Notes: generated by a model not told the origin, from the letters alone. Numbered from the stretch's first letter, positions 1 to 7,588 are shown. The stretch: 23,098 nucleotides of DNA from Bacillota bacterium (GCA_023488565.1 JAMDDZ010000016.1:1-23098); one strand, 5' to 3'. A program made the numbers and translations.

Positions 1-2
1 AC

Positions 3-410
3 TATACCGATCACGAGGCGGACTCGATCTATGTAGCCGTCGAGATCCGGGATCCTGAAGGTTACGGGGTGCCTCGGGGAACTCGGGCCGCCATCTGGCC
101 CACCCCTCCGTGGACCATTCCCGCCCCTGTAGCCATTGCCGTTCATCCTGAGTGGCCTTATGTGGGGGTGACCACCAGGCAAGGACCGCGACGACTCGGC
201 CAGGATGTGGTGCAGTCCGTGATGGCGATATTAAACAGGGAAGCCGCATCCAGCTCACCGCCCTGGAGCGGGAAAACTCTGGCAGGTGTTGTCCCCCAGC
301 ACCGTCATTTAGGACACGCGGTGCCGATCAAAGAGGTCGCTGTCACCGCAGGGGCAACCGATCGTAGGCGTTGTGGGGGGGTATTGCATGGCCGTGCGGT
401 AAGCTCGTGA
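3..410 (+). pseudogene. 3' remnant of a probable HlyD/RND-type periplasmic adaptor (membrane fusion) protein
   Basis: An open frame enters from the left edge. It reads like the C-terminal beta-barrel and membrane-proximal part of a membrane fusion protein: a stretch ending DPEGYGVPRGTRAAI, then TIPAPVAI, then PYVGVTTRQG. The expected continuation (a GDI-QGSRIQLTALE segment, typical of 'GL-GD-V' adaptor ends) lies in another frame from about base 225, so I infer a frameshift. Translation in the original frame continues to a stop at 410 with a diverged sequence. Family adaptors link an inner-membrane pump to an exit channel; in monoderms they serve MacAB-like ABC exporters. No partner pump is visible. 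Assignment rests on pattern resemblance only, and the 5' part is outside the window. Confidence 0.35.
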
Positions 411-886
411 GGCGATGGACTATACTTTGGCTGGCCTTGGTGATTGTCGCCATCTGGGTCGCGCGCACCATGGTGGTGGGCCAAAGTATTACCGTGATTC
501 CGCACGTGCTGTGGATTACGTATATCTTAAACAGTGGAGCGGCGTTTTCGCTCTTGCCGCACAGCACGTTCTTATTTGTGGGGGTGGCCTTTTTATTGCT
601 AGGAGCCGTAGGTTATGCGGCGTGGAAGGTGAAGGATTTATCCCCCCGTGCGATTTGGGGTCTCGGCCTGCTTGCGGGGGGTTCCGCTGGGAACCTTTGG
701 GACCGTCTTATATCCGGGCGGGTCATTGACTATATTCACGTACGCTTTTCGGCCGTATTTTTTAATCTGGCGGATTCTGCGATTGTGGTGGGGATACTCT
801 TGTTGGTATGGGAATATGGGCGGCGACAAGGGCGGGAAGACGATGCCAACACGTCGAGAAATTCTGGAGGCTCCGCCAAAGGCTGA
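407..886 (+). CDS. lspA: Lipoprotein signal peptidase (signal peptidase II)
   Basis: Membrane aspartyl protease that removes the signal peptide of prolipoproteins after diacylglyceryl transfer. With the GTG start at 407 it is 159 aa, normal for the family; a TTG at 371 would add 12 residues, and neither has a strong ribosome binding site. Four hydrophobic segments are visible. Conserved blocks present: N42-S-G-A-A-F-S, G92-S-A-G-N-L-W-D-R-L followed by V-I-D108-Y, and F-N-L-A-D123-S. D108 and D123 are the catalytic aspartate pair. Odd point: the D-x-x-(T/S)-K motif usually found at the end of helix 1 is missing (AIWVARTMVV there instead), so activity may be altered. A broken rluD-type gene overlaps its 3' end, preserving the common lspA-rluD gene order. 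Confidence 0.85.
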   Translation: MRRWTILWLALVIVAIWVARTMVVGQSITVIPHVLWITYILNSGAAFSLLPHSTFLFVGVAFLLLGAVGYAAWKVKDLSPRAIWGLGLLAGGSAGNLWDRLISGRVIDYIHVRFSAVFFNLADSAIVVGILLLVWEYGRRQGREDDANTSRNSGGSAKG

Positions 887-1013
887 CGGAGTGCGCGTAG
901 ACCGGGTTTTCGCGGACGCCCTGCCTCACCGATCCCGCACCGCTTGGCAACGGGAATGGTGCCGGAGGCGGCATTTTAATAGCGGGACAAGGGGCAGGAC
1001 AACCCAGCGATCC
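843..1013 (+). pseudogene. Remnant of RluA/RluD-family pseudouridine synthase (S4 domain only)
   Basis: Directly after lspA, and overlapping its last codons, an ATG at 843 opens a frame with the start of an S4 RNA-binding domain: GVRVDRVFADALPHRSRTAWQR resembles the family pattern 'RLDRFLAE-LP-LSRS--Q'. The next S4 segment (GGGILIAGQGAGQPSDP, like 'GGVLINGQPA-PS') is found in a different frame from about 963, so the gene is frameshifted. The catalytic domain with its Asp motif is absent. Position after lspA matches the usual order lspA-rluD in Firmicutes. I conclude a dead 5' fragment of rluD; its right border, where it meets an antisense methyltransferase scrap, is uncertain by tens of bases. 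Confidence 0.55.
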
Positions 1014-1204
1014 CAGGAACCAAAAGACGGTAGGGCATGCTCCCTGACCGGAGCCAATGGCCTGAGAAACTCATCAAAGTCCTCCATTGCGTCCATTGGC
1101 CCTTCGGCATGGGGATATGCCTGGAGGTTCCAATACGGGGGCGAAGTCACCGTGAGACGAACGCGATTGCTCGGAAACTGCTCCAGCGCCTGACGGCTAT
1201 CCCC
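976..1204 (-). pseudogene. Fragment of a DNA methyltransferase (N4-cytosine/N6-adenine type)
   Basis: Read on the reverse strand from 1204, the translation begins GDSRQALEQF, continues with VRLTVTSPPYWNLQAY, then an acidic stretch ending in FDEFL. TSPPYWNL is motif IV of the amino-methyltransferases (catalytic (S/D)PPY), and the preceding GDS block and following acidic segment are also typical of the family. About 60 codons in, the frame shifts and the next family segment, YRLLVPG, appears in another frame. The upstream side ends at an in-frame stop just before GDS, and the SAM-binding FxGxG motif is missing. It is therefore a frameshifted fragment cut at both ends. It is unrelated to the intact type III mod gene in the right half, whose motif IV reads LDPPYN. 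Confidence 0.6.
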
Positions 1205-1207
1205 TAG

Positions 1208-1645
1208 CTAGCGATCATGATGGGTCGGTAAGGATCGAAGGGTGGTCGACTGGGCATCTTTATCCAACATCGGGATGGCGCGTTGATCGAACGCCCCAAT
1301 TAAATCCACCAGAGCGGTGGGCACCATCATTCCTATGGGCCACCATGGAACCGTTCCTGGCCACATGGCATGACCCACCGGGATCAGGGCCAATGTGGGA
1401 TGGGGCAGCGCCGCACAAGCATAATGCCCGTCCGGGAGACCGAGCGCGGCCACCGCGACGGCCACCACGAGCGAGATCGGGAGCCAAAAACTTGTCACCG
1501 CACGAGGGCGATGAGGGGGCGCGTGGCCATCCAAAATCCAAAGCCGCCGACCACCACGAGGAACACTAGTAGAGGAGGCATGTTGAGTGTGGCGCGTGTT
1601 GGCGCTCCCGCCCAGATCGCTTGAGGTAATAGGGGGTGTGGGCAC
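1208..1645 (-). pseudogene. Decayed polytopic membrane protein
   Basis: A 145-codon reverse frame has a hydrophobic middle (SFWLPISLVVAVAVAALGLP and a later AMWPGTVPWWPIGMMVPTAL). The first third is not hydrophobic in this frame, but the neighbouring frame there encodes MPPLLVFLVVVGGFGFWMA-type membrane sequence and ends in a stop. This is what a single frameshift in a multi-helix protein would give. The pattern is loosely reminiscent of spore germination permeases (GerAB/YndE family), but I see no diagnostic motif. Treat it as a broken membrane protein of unknown function. It lies immediately upstream, in the same direction, of the methyltransferase fragment. Confidence 0.35.
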
Positions 1646-1650
1646 TCCCC

Positions 1651-1809
1651 ATGGATCAAACCGGTGAGCCTTACCGCGAGGACTGGCTGGCTTTACGCCC
1701 GGTTCCGGTAACCGTTGTGCCCTCCATTATGGCCTCCATAGACCGCTCTCCCGCGCTGTGCCACGGACCGCTCATGACGGTCAGAGAATGTTTTGGGGAG
1801 TCGTTATAA
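1651..1809 (+). CDS. Small hypothetical ORF (52 aa)
   Basis: ATG at 1651 to TAA at 1809. The protein (start MDQTGEPYRED, end RECFGESL) has no membrane segment and no recognisable motif. A purine-rich AGGGGG lies 14-15 bases upstream, which is too far for an ideal ribosome binding site. It fills the space between the decayed membrane gene and the hydrolase. It may be a gene scrap like its neighbours rather than a functional gene. Confidence 0.2.
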   Translation: MDQTGEPYREDWLALRPVPVTVVPSIMASIDRSPALCHGPLMTVRECFGESL

Positions 1810-1873
1810 TGGGAGACCATATCATGCATACTGAGACCGAGTTTGGCAACCGACCCGTGGGGAGTGTTGGTGC

Positions 1874-2743
1874 ATGGCGGATCGTCCTATCGTACAAACG
1901 ATGTCTGATCGGGTGCGCGTGGCCCCGAACATGGAATTGTATTACCGAGCATGGCTGCCATCGCGCCCGCGGCTGACGCTGGTGTTGATTCATGGGGCTG
2001 GGCAACATTCGGGATTGTTTGCCGCCTTGGGAGGGTATTGCGTTCCGCACGCCATGGCGGTCTATGCGTTGGATTTGCGCGGCTTTGGGCAGTCGAAGGG
2101 GAGCCGCGGTCATATCCGACAGTTTGAGGAGTATCTCGATGATCTGGATCAGTTCATCACCTGGGTACGCACTCGACATCCGCATCATCCCGTGTTTGTG
2201 TTAGGCCATAGTTTGGGGGCGACGATTGCGATTCGTTACGGACAGGAACGGACCTCTTGTCTTGACGGCGTCATCTTGTCCGCACCGGCTCTGCGCATGC
2301 GGACCCCCATTCCGCGCCACGTCTATGCCGCGTTGGGGGTATTGTCTCGGCTGACTCCCGGGATCGGGCTGGATCTGGGGCGGTGGCAACCCGTGTTATC
2401 CCGGCTGGGCTGGTTTTCGACCCTCATGACGCCCGATCTCCGGCTCCCGATGGATCCCTGGGCCACGGGGCGGTTTACGGTGCGATGGTTGACCGAGTTG
2501 TTGCGCAACGGACAACAGGCCTTGGATCAGGCGCCTGCCATGCGACTGGCGATCTTATCACTGTGTAGCGCTACGGATCCGTTGATTGATCCCGCCGCGG
2601 TGCATCAATTTTTTGCGTCCTTGACAATGCGGGATAAGCAGCACATTGTGTTATCCCAAGCACCCCACGACTGGATTCTCCAGAACAATGCCCAGGACCC
2701 TGTCTATGCTTACATTGTTCAGTGGCTGGCTGCGCGCGCATGA
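1874..2743 (+). CDS. Alpha/beta hydrolase, monoacylglycerol lipase / lysophospholipase type
   Basis: 289-aa serine hydrolase. The sequence shows the oxyanion-hole HGAGQH at 40-45, the nucleophile elbow G-H-S113-L-G, an acid in CSATD235PLI, and the catalytic histidine in APH265DW. The DLRGFGQSKGSRGH block at 67-80 is typical of the Hydrolase_4 (PldB / monoglyceride lipase) group, which hydrolyses monoacylglycerols or lysophospholipids. No signal peptide, so cytoplasmic or peripheral. The ATG at 1874 is preceded by GGGGAG at 9-10 bases; a second ATG at 1901 is possible. A 40-codon ORF begins 16 bases after the stop, suggesting the gene once headed an operon. Substrate is not deducible. Confidence 0.85.
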   Translation: MADRPIVQTMSDRVRVAPNMELYYRAWLPSRPRLTLVLIHGAGQHSGLFAALGGYCVPHAMAVYALDLRGFGQSKGSRGHIRQFEEYLDDLDQFITWVRTRHPHHPVFVLGHSLGATIAIRYGQERTSCLDGVILSAPALRMRTPIPRHVYAALGVLSRLTPGIGLDLGRWQPVLSRLGWFSTLMTPDLRLPMDPWATGRFTVRWLTELLRNGQQALDQAPAMRLAILSLCSATDPLIDPAAVHQFFASLTMRDKQHIVLSQAPHDWILQNNAQDPVYAYIVQWLAARA

Positions 2744-2759
2744 ACAGGGGGTGGCGTGA

Positions 2760-2882
2760 ATGCTGGGGCGCAGTTTAGGTCAAACTCTGCAACATGTGGG
2801 GCCACAAGGTAAATTTGCCGCGGGGTTTTTCTCTAAATATGGTACCGATCATCAAAAGACAGGCAACGAATCCAATGAATGA
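2760..2882 (+). pseudogene. Truncated 40-aa ORF downstream of the hydrolase
   Basis: ATG at 2760 with GGGGG/GGTGG purines 8-14 bases upstream and only 16 bases after the hydrolase stop, so it has the signals of a co-translated second gene. The first ~28 residues (MLGRSLGQTLQHVGPQGKFA...) look like a real N-terminus; the last dozen look random before the stop. The following ~390 bases have no sense-strand coding sequence. I infer a gene cut short by deletion or insertion near 2845. Family not recognised; a class I methyltransferase start is possible but unproven. Confidence 0.3.
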
Positions 2883-3273
2883 CCTGATCGTCCCAGACGG
2901 TGTATGGCCACACGGGAGAGTTAACCTCTCGCTGCATAAGACTGCAGCGTGCTACGTTTGATCCATGATTGTCACTGCATAAGGTGAAATGGTTAAGATG
3001 CCATTTATACGACACTCGTTGTAGAGTTGGATCCACGCGACAATCACGGAATAGGCCCTTTTGCGCGATGGTAAGCGAATGCAGTTCTGTATAAGGCCCG
3101 GTGGGGATGCCCATACTAACGTTCATCAAGGCGTTTCTATGCCCCAATCGGTGTCGTGCACGCAAATAGGACATAGACCTAGCGATCAACGAGATCTAAT
3201 AGTGTGCTCTTATTATTGGTAACCCCACATGCAGCACCACAAGTTATTTTTTCAGAGGAGGACGTTTCCCATC
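2883..3273. other. Non-coding gap with one strong hairpin
   Basis: No convincing gene on the forward strand. The reverse strand has a 118-codon open frame (2833-3189), but it lacks a ribosome binding site, has unusual composition (many Cys, His and Trp) and matches nothing I know. A perfect 7-bp hairpin (CGCTGCA, 6-nt loop, TGCAGCG) lies at 2930-2949. The segment looks AT-richer than its flanks. The promoter of the deacetylase gene must be in its right part. Confidence 0.4.
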
Positions 3274-4032
3274 ATGATTCGAATAATTGCCCCACTTGCC
3301 GCATTGCTCGCCTCATGGCCATTATGGGGCCATCCTGCTCGAACCAAATCGGCTCCGATTATTCGGCAAGCCGTGACGACACAAAAGGTTCTCGCGCTGA
3401 CATTTGACGACGGACCCAGCTTGAAGTGGACCCCAAAAATCCTCGCGGTATTAAATAAAGCTCACGTCAAGGCCACTTTTTTCATCATTGGTTCACATGC
3501 TACGCGCCGACCACAATTGGTCCACGAAGAGGTTAAAGATCACATGAATATTGGCAGTCATGGAGCGGAGCATTTAATTCTTCGCCGAGAATCCGCAGCC
3601 GTCATACGCCAGGAAGTGGATAACAATGCACAAATTTTGCGGAGTCTGGGGGCTCCCCCACCGACTCTTTACCGCCTGCCAGGGGGGGCCTCCGATGCTA
3701 TCGCATTGAAAGTCTTGGGTCAAATGGGCTATACCGTGGTAGGTTGGAGTATCGATAGGCGGGATTGGCGTCACCGCTCTACAGCTGAAGAACTCGCCGC
3801 CCAGGTCGAGCGCGAGGCAAGTCCGGGTGCGATCGTGATCTTTCATGACGGACCGAAGGGGTCTCAAGCCACGGTGGCCGCCGTACAGATGATAATTTCC
3901 GCACTCACGAAACAAGGCTATCGATTTGTCACGGTGAACCAACTCCTGGCATTGGAACATCAAGCCCGGACGCATGTCCTTTTTCGCCATACTTTTCCAG
4001 GGTCCCCTCCCACCCGCGAACATAGACTATAA
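3274..4032 (+). CDS. Secreted polysaccharide deacetylase (NodB domain)
   Basis: 252-aa carbohydrate esterase family 4 protein that removes N-acetyl groups from peptidoglycan or another surface polysaccharide. ATG at 3274 gives a signal peptide (MIRIIAPLAALLASWPLWG) and has AGAGGAGG about 12 bases upstream; an earlier ATG at 3229 would spoil the signal peptide. All NodB motifs are visible: TFD45D46GP, H96-G-A-E-H100 (metal ligands), Y-R134-L-P-G-G, W-S-I-D161-R-R-D164-W, and I-F-H191-D-G. It is therefore probably active and metal dependent. The protein is short, with no LysM or other binding domain, as in PdaB-like spore-associated or cell-wall deacetylases. It stands alone between non-coding gaps. 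Confidence 0.88.
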   Translation: MIRIIAPLAALLASWPLWGHPARTKSAPIIRQAVTTQKVLALTFDDGPSLKWTPKILAVLNKAHVKATFFIIGSHATRRPQLVHEEVKDHMNIGSHGAEHLILRRESAAVIRQEVDNNAQILRSLGAPPPTLYRLPGGASDAIALKVLGQMGYTVVGWSIDRRDWRHRSTAEELAAQVEREASPGAIVIFHDGPKGSQATVAAVQMIISALTKQGYRFVTVNQLLALEHQARTHVLFRHTFPGSPPTREHRL

Positions 4033-4061
4033 AAAGGGTCGAATGAGGAGGGACACCGCGC

Positions 4062-4217
4062 GTGGACACATCGCTTATCGGTTGCCTCCAAGCCTGTGCG
4101 GAGCGGCGTATGCTTACGGCGGCGTGCCGAGGAGATCTCGTCGGGTGGTGGCGGGCATGGCGATATTATCAATGGGTGACTGCGCTGGCCAGCGCAGTCA
4201 GTGAGAGTGCTCGCTGA
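4062..4217 (+). CDS. Small hypothetical protein (51 aa)
   Basis: Too short for most gene finders but with a good ribosome binding site: GAGGAGGGA ends 8 bases before the GTG at 4062. The product starts MDTSLIGCLQACAERR and ends ALASAVSESAR, with a Trp/Arg-rich middle (GWWRAWRYYQW) that could lie on a membrane surface. It follows the deacetylase by 29 bases and could be co-transcribed. A 24-nt perfect palindrome forms its last codons. Function unknown; the palindrome could equally mean the region is regulatory. Confidence 0.4.
   Translation: MDTSLIGCLQACAERRMLTAACRGDLVGWWRAWRYYQWVTALASAVSESAR
4177..4200. repeat. Perfect 24-nt palindrome
   Basis: TGACTGCGCTGG is followed immediately by its exact reverse complement, with no spacer. 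A second imperfect hairpin (GTCAGTGAG, 4-nt loop, CTCGCTGAC) overlaps it at 4196-4217. A zero-loop palindrome of this length suggests a dimeric protein binding site or a folded DNA/RNA element rather than a simple terminator; no T-run follows. Confidence 0.85.
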
Positions 4218-4740
4218 CCCCTGGCTGACCGCGCTCTGCTCGGCAGGGGGTGCTCAAACGGGATACCGTGCCGCACTCCCCTGTGCCCCGACCAAGAGAG
4301 AACCGTGACACCACCCAGACAGCGCTGTATGTGGGAAAGGAAAGCCAGCCCAGCCATGGTGAGGGGCCCATCGGTCGCTTTCCCGATCGCAATTGATGGA
4401 CTCATTCCGGTGCCTTGTTGCTAAGACTATCCCCGCTCGGTCTGCGCATAGTGGCCACTCGGTTAGGGCTGTGGGAACCGACGGGGAAAGGGTGGTTATC
4501 CTCATTCGTGCCACCTCTTTAAGGGGTATTGGAGGCTCTCTTCAGGCGATCACGCGTTAAGGCGAAGCGGGTGTGCCGTAAGCACATCGGATACTTATGA
4601 TTTATCAATCGCGCCGTAAAACCCCCGGCGTGGGGAGTGTCAAGAGGGCCATGTGGTTGCAAAGCGTACCCAGAAGCCCGGAGATTGGTAGCCGAGGCGC
4701 CACAATGTCATGCCACCCAGGTGCTGGGCCAGGGCTATGC
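4218..4740. other. 523-base stretch without a supported gene
   Basis: Several reverse-strand open frames (largest 4254-4514) exist but show no ribosome binding site and no family resemblance. In a region with many gene remnants this may be further decayed coding DNA. I see nothing identifiable. Confidence 0.4.
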
Positions 4741-5505
4741 CTAAAAGGTTTTGAAAGCCCCGGTATGCTGTTGTAAATCATACCAGGCGCGGCCGGGATT
4801 CACGCCAGACAAATGGAAATAGCCATAAGCTACCGATATCGGGTGGACCTCAAGGGTGGCGTCTTGAGACCATACAGCTCCAGTGGGGTTGTTGGGGGCT
4901 AACGGATCTTTGGCATACACAATGAGGTGGTAGACACCTGACTGGTGCGGGGTGAACGAAAACTGCGCTGTGCTTTGATAGGATCCGCTCGACTGCCACG
5001 TGCCAGTGGGGTTTTGCCACCACCATTGATAGACGGGTTGGATCAGATTATCCGCTTGTGCGGTTAAGGTTGCGGTCTGTCCTGCCAGCAGGGTGGACGG
5101 CGTTTGCATCGTCACCTGGCTGTCAACATTCAGCACGACGGTTTGATAAACTGCTTGGGACCATTGCTGTTGCGCCGTTTGATTGGGGTCCAAGGCATAG
5201 ACCGCGATAATGTAGCTGCCTGCGGACAACGCACCTAGGTTCAAGGAACTATGGGCGGAGTAGTTCTGAACCAGGGCCCAACCTGTGGCAGATTCCATCC
5301 AAAATTGATAAAGCGGGGTTTGGCCGTGACCTTGGGCATGGGCGTTGATGGTGACTAGCGTCCCCGAGGCCAGCAAACCGCTCGGACCTTGCACAACCAA
5401 ATTACTCGCATAGGGCCCGGATGCGGCATGGACCCCCGAAGACAGACACCATGCCATCAACCCACTCATCAGGCCGATGAATGCAGATCGCGTGTGACGA
5501 TGCAT
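4741..5505 (-). CDS. Secreted protein with two Y_Y_Y-like (triple-tyrosine) repeats
   Basis: 254 aa with the ATG at 5505, preceded by GAAAGG at about 6 bases; a longer frame to 5589 would disrupt the N-terminal signal peptide (MHRHTRSAFIGLMSGLMAWC, likely cleaved after VHA). The mature part has two similar beta-rich units, each with the pattern Y-x-F/W-W...W...Y...G-x-Y-x-(I/L)-x-V-Y-A-x-D-P: PLYQFWMESATGW to AVYALDPN, and PVYQWWWQNPTGTW to IVYAKDPL. These resemble Y_Y_Y / triple-tyrosine domains common in clostridial secreted enzymes, where they act as spacer or binding modules. There is no catalytic domain. The C-terminus ends GRAWYDLQQHTGAFKTF. Role is probably extracellular binding or a cell-surface function; the ligand is unknown. 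Confidence 0.7.
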   Translation of the reverse strand: MHRHTRSAFIGLMSGLMAWCLSSGVHAASGPYASNLVVQGPSGLLASGTLVTINAHAQGHGQTPLYQFWMESATGWALVQNYSAHSSLNLGALSAGSYIIAVYALDPNQTAQQQWSQAVYQTVVLNVDSQVTMQTPSTLLAGQTATLTAQADNLIQPVYQWWWQNPTGTWQSSGSYQSTAQFSFTPHQSGVYHLIVYAKDPLAPNNPTGAVWSQDATLEVHPISVAYGYFHLSGVNPGRAWYDLQQHTGAFKTF

Positions 5506-5675
5506 AGAAACGCCTTTCATTAATCTTTGGCATGGAATGAGGCAGATTGCCGTGAACACCCAACAAAAATCGTGATGCGTCATTGCCATATGCCGTCGAA
5601 GCGGGCTACTGAGGCTGCACGGCAGATCGCTCTACGCACCGTCCGCACTCAAAGCCCCTCACAAGGGAGCACTGC

Positions 5676-5690
5676 GCCCAGAATCTGGGC
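5676..5690. repeat. Short hairpin after the diguanylate cyclase gene
   Basis: GCCCA, a 5-nt loop, TGGGC, just downstream of the cyclase stop on the reverse strand. No T-run, so only a weak terminator candidate. Confidence 0.3.
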
Positions 5691-5694
5691 TGTG

Positions 5695-6465
5695 TTATGA
5701 TGGCGGGGGATTGTCGAACCGCGTGGCCACCCCGACCCGCCCTTTGCCGGCCCTCTTCGCTTGATAGAGCACGTGGTCTGCTTCACGGGCAATGTCCCAG
5801 GGACTGGGAGATTCGTCCTCGGTGCCCGTGATGCCCGCGATGCCTGCCGAAAAGGACCACCCGGCGATCGCCTCGATGGGCCAGGTCTGACACGCAGCCA
5901 ACAATCGGTGCGCGGCGGTGAACGCATCATCGGCCGACGATCCCGGCATAATCCAGCCGAATTCTTCCCCGCCCAACCGGCCGACCGTGTCGGTCTGCCG
6001 GGCATGGGTGCGCAAGAGGCTCCCCATAGCCTGCAGGACGGCATTACCGGCTAAATGGCCATAGGTATCGTTAAGTTGTTTGAAGTCGTCCATGTCGATA
6101 AAGACAAAGGCCAAGGGTTGCTGCGATTGGGCGGCTTCACCCATGTGCTGTTCCAGGCGGGACCAGAAGGCTCCCTGGCGATAGAGTCCCGTCAGCGCAT
6201 CCATATCGGCGATTCGCTGCAGGGGGACGACTAAATGGCGGAGTACAATGAATCGGATCACTCCGAGCACGAGCAGTGTTAACGCCACGCTGAGGGCCAG
6301 TAGACGGAGCAAGCCCGGATGCTGGGCCACGGGGATGGTGGCCAGGATCCGCCAGCCGATGAGTCCGATGAGGATGGTATAGCCGATGGTCACCGTACCG
6401 ACGATGCGCTCGACGCGACGCCATGGCTGGGGCGGGTGTTCGCCAATTCTTTGATTGTTCGACAC
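5695..6465 (-). CDS. Membrane-anchored diguanylate cyclase (GGDEF domain)
   Basis: 256 aa from a GTG at 6465, chosen because AAGGAGG lies 10 bases upstream; the frame extends further but without coding character. Two transmembrane helices (about 22-42 and 51-75) are joined by a short loop, followed by a GGDEF domain: D89-A-L-T-G-L, F-I-D124-M-D-D-F-K, N132-D-T-Y-G-H, and the active-site G165-G-E-E-F. The inhibitory I-site R156-x-x-D159 sits exactly five residues before GGEEF, so product inhibition is expected. It makes cyclic di-GMP from two GTP at the inner face of the membrane. There is no recognisable sensor beyond the membrane segment. Divergently oriented to the EAL gene at 6878, giving a synthesis/degradation pair with a shared 412-base control region. 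Confidence 0.92.
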   Translation of the reverse strand: MSNNQRIGEHPPQPWRRVERIVGTVTIGYTILIGLIGWRILATIPVAQHPGLLRLLALSVALTLLVLGVIRFIVLRHLVVPLQRIADMDALTGLYRQGAFWSRLEQHMGEAAQSQQPLAFVFIDMDDFKQLNDTYGHLAGNAVLQAMGSLLRTHARQTDTVGRLGGEEFGWIMPGSSADDAFTAAHRLLAACQTWPIEAIAGWSFSAGIAGITGTEDESPSPWDIAREADHVLYQAKRAGKGRVGVATRFDNPPPS

Positions 6466-6877
6466 GCGATGCGTGCGCCTCCTTGGCGTGACACGATCGA
6501 CGCCAGTCTTGGCATAGCATGGGGGGGTCGCGCTGTCAAGCGATTCGACATAACGTGGCAGGGCTCGACAGACCGGGCGCACCAAGGAAAACGCGAGGGG
6601 GTGTTCACGCTTCCTATGCGTCGACTCCCCTGGGGAGCTCGTCCGTTTTCCGCTGCAGACAGGTCGCGCCTTTTCGCCGGATGGATCCGGGGTCACCTCG
6701 TCGCGACACTTGATCCAAAGGGCTCGCTCCGGGCGCAGCGATCGGGGAACGTGGCGTGGCCAGGGCGGGGGGTGTCGGAAGGCGTCAAAATTTGTCGGGC
6801 AGCAAAAAAGGACTCGGGCCGTGTCTGACGAATCTCTGCAGTAAGGGATGTGAACATGGTCCAAGGAGGGAAGCCAT
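6466..6877. promoter_or_regulatory. Shared upstream region of divergent cyclase and EAL genes
   Basis: 412 bases with no supported gene, between two divergent starts that each have a strong Shine-Dalgarno (AAGGAGG for the cyclase on the reverse strand, AAGGAGGG at 6863 for the EAL gene). It must hold both promoters. One Spo0A-box-like heptamer (TTCGACA, 6544-6550) is present, but that heptamer also occurs inside genes here, so it may be chance. I found no cyclic-di-GMP riboswitch core. Confidence 0.45.
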
Positions 6878-7588
6878 TTGACCCCTGATGATCCGCAACA
6901 TGCGGCCTTGCGGGCGGCACTCGACGAAGGGGACCTGACCCCGGTGTTTCAACCCATCGTGAACGTGGGGGGCGATTGCCTGGGATTTGAGGCCTTAAAC
7001 CGTTTTCCGAATGGATGTCCTCCGGATGCCGTGTGGGTCTTGGCGCAGGCGTTGGGAGTGGCCGTCGCATTGGACACGGTGGCGCTGACCATGGCGGTGC
7101 GAGGGGCTCAAAGCCTCCCCGGAACACTCTTTTTGAATGTGAGTGCAGCGCACTTGAGCAACCCGACCATCTTAGAACAGTTTGGGTTGCCGGATCATCT
7201 CGTGTGGGAAGTGACGGAAAGTGGCATTATGACGGCCGCGGGATTCCGAGGAACCCGGTGGCTTAAGGACCACGGGTATCGCGTGGCGATGGATGATGCC
7301 GGTGCGGGGTATTCGACAGAAGACCGGTTGAAGCAATTACGGCCAGATATCGTGAAATTGGATATTTGCGTGGTCCAGCGGTGGGGGAAGGGAGAGGGCG
7401 GCCCGTTGCGGCGGTGGGTCGCGGCTGCGCGCCGGATCGGGGCCGTGGTGCTTGCCGAAGGCGTCGAAGACCCGTCATGGCGAGTGGCTTTGGCTCAAGA
7501 AGGCGTGCACGCCTTTCAAGGGTATGCGTTCGGCAAACCCGCGCCAGCCGCAGTGTGGCTAACCCAATTACCAATTTCTGGGGGGTAA
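6878..7588 (+). CDS. Stand-alone EAL-domain cyclic-di-GMP phosphodiesterase
   Basis: 236-aa protein consisting of the EAL domain alone, which hydrolyses c-di-GMP to pGpG. Start is TTG at 6878, set by AAGGAGGG 8 bases upstream. Motifs: E38-A-L, L-N87-V-S, W-E111-V-T-E114-S, D139-D140-A-G-A-G-Y-S (the usual Phe replaced by Ala), V-K160-L-D, A-E194-G-V-E, and Q214-G-Y. All metal-binding and catalytic positions are therefore present and activity is expected. The only changes are the Ala in the loop-6 region and a shortened helix after it (GKGEGG). No transmembrane or sensor domain. Transcribed away from the cyclase gene, with which it probably forms an opposing pair. Confidence 0.9.
   Translation: MTPDDPQHAALRAALDEGDLTPVFQPIVNVGGDCLGFEALNRFPNGCPPDAVWVLAQALGVAVALDTVALTMAVRGAQSLPGTLFLNVSAAHLSNPTILEQFGLPDHLVWEVTESGIMTAAGFRGTRWLKDHGYRVAMDDAGAGYSTEDRLKQLRPDIVKLDICVVQRWGKGEGGPLRRWVAAARRIGAVVLAEGVEDPSWRVALAQEGVHAFQGYAFGKPAPAAVWLTQLPISGG

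Noticed and set aside
2833..3189. Reverse-strand 118-aa open frame
   Set aside because: No ribosome binding site, odd composition, no family resemblance, and it overlaps the 40-aa ORF.
6466..6864. N-terminal extension of the diguanylate cyclase to base 6864
   Set aside because: The extension is Arg/Pro/Cys-rich without domain character, and the GTG at 6465 has an ideal AAGGAGG.
6466..6877. Cyclic-di-GMP riboswitch upstream of the EAL gene
   Set aside because: No GEMM core sequences or tetraloop-receptor pattern found.
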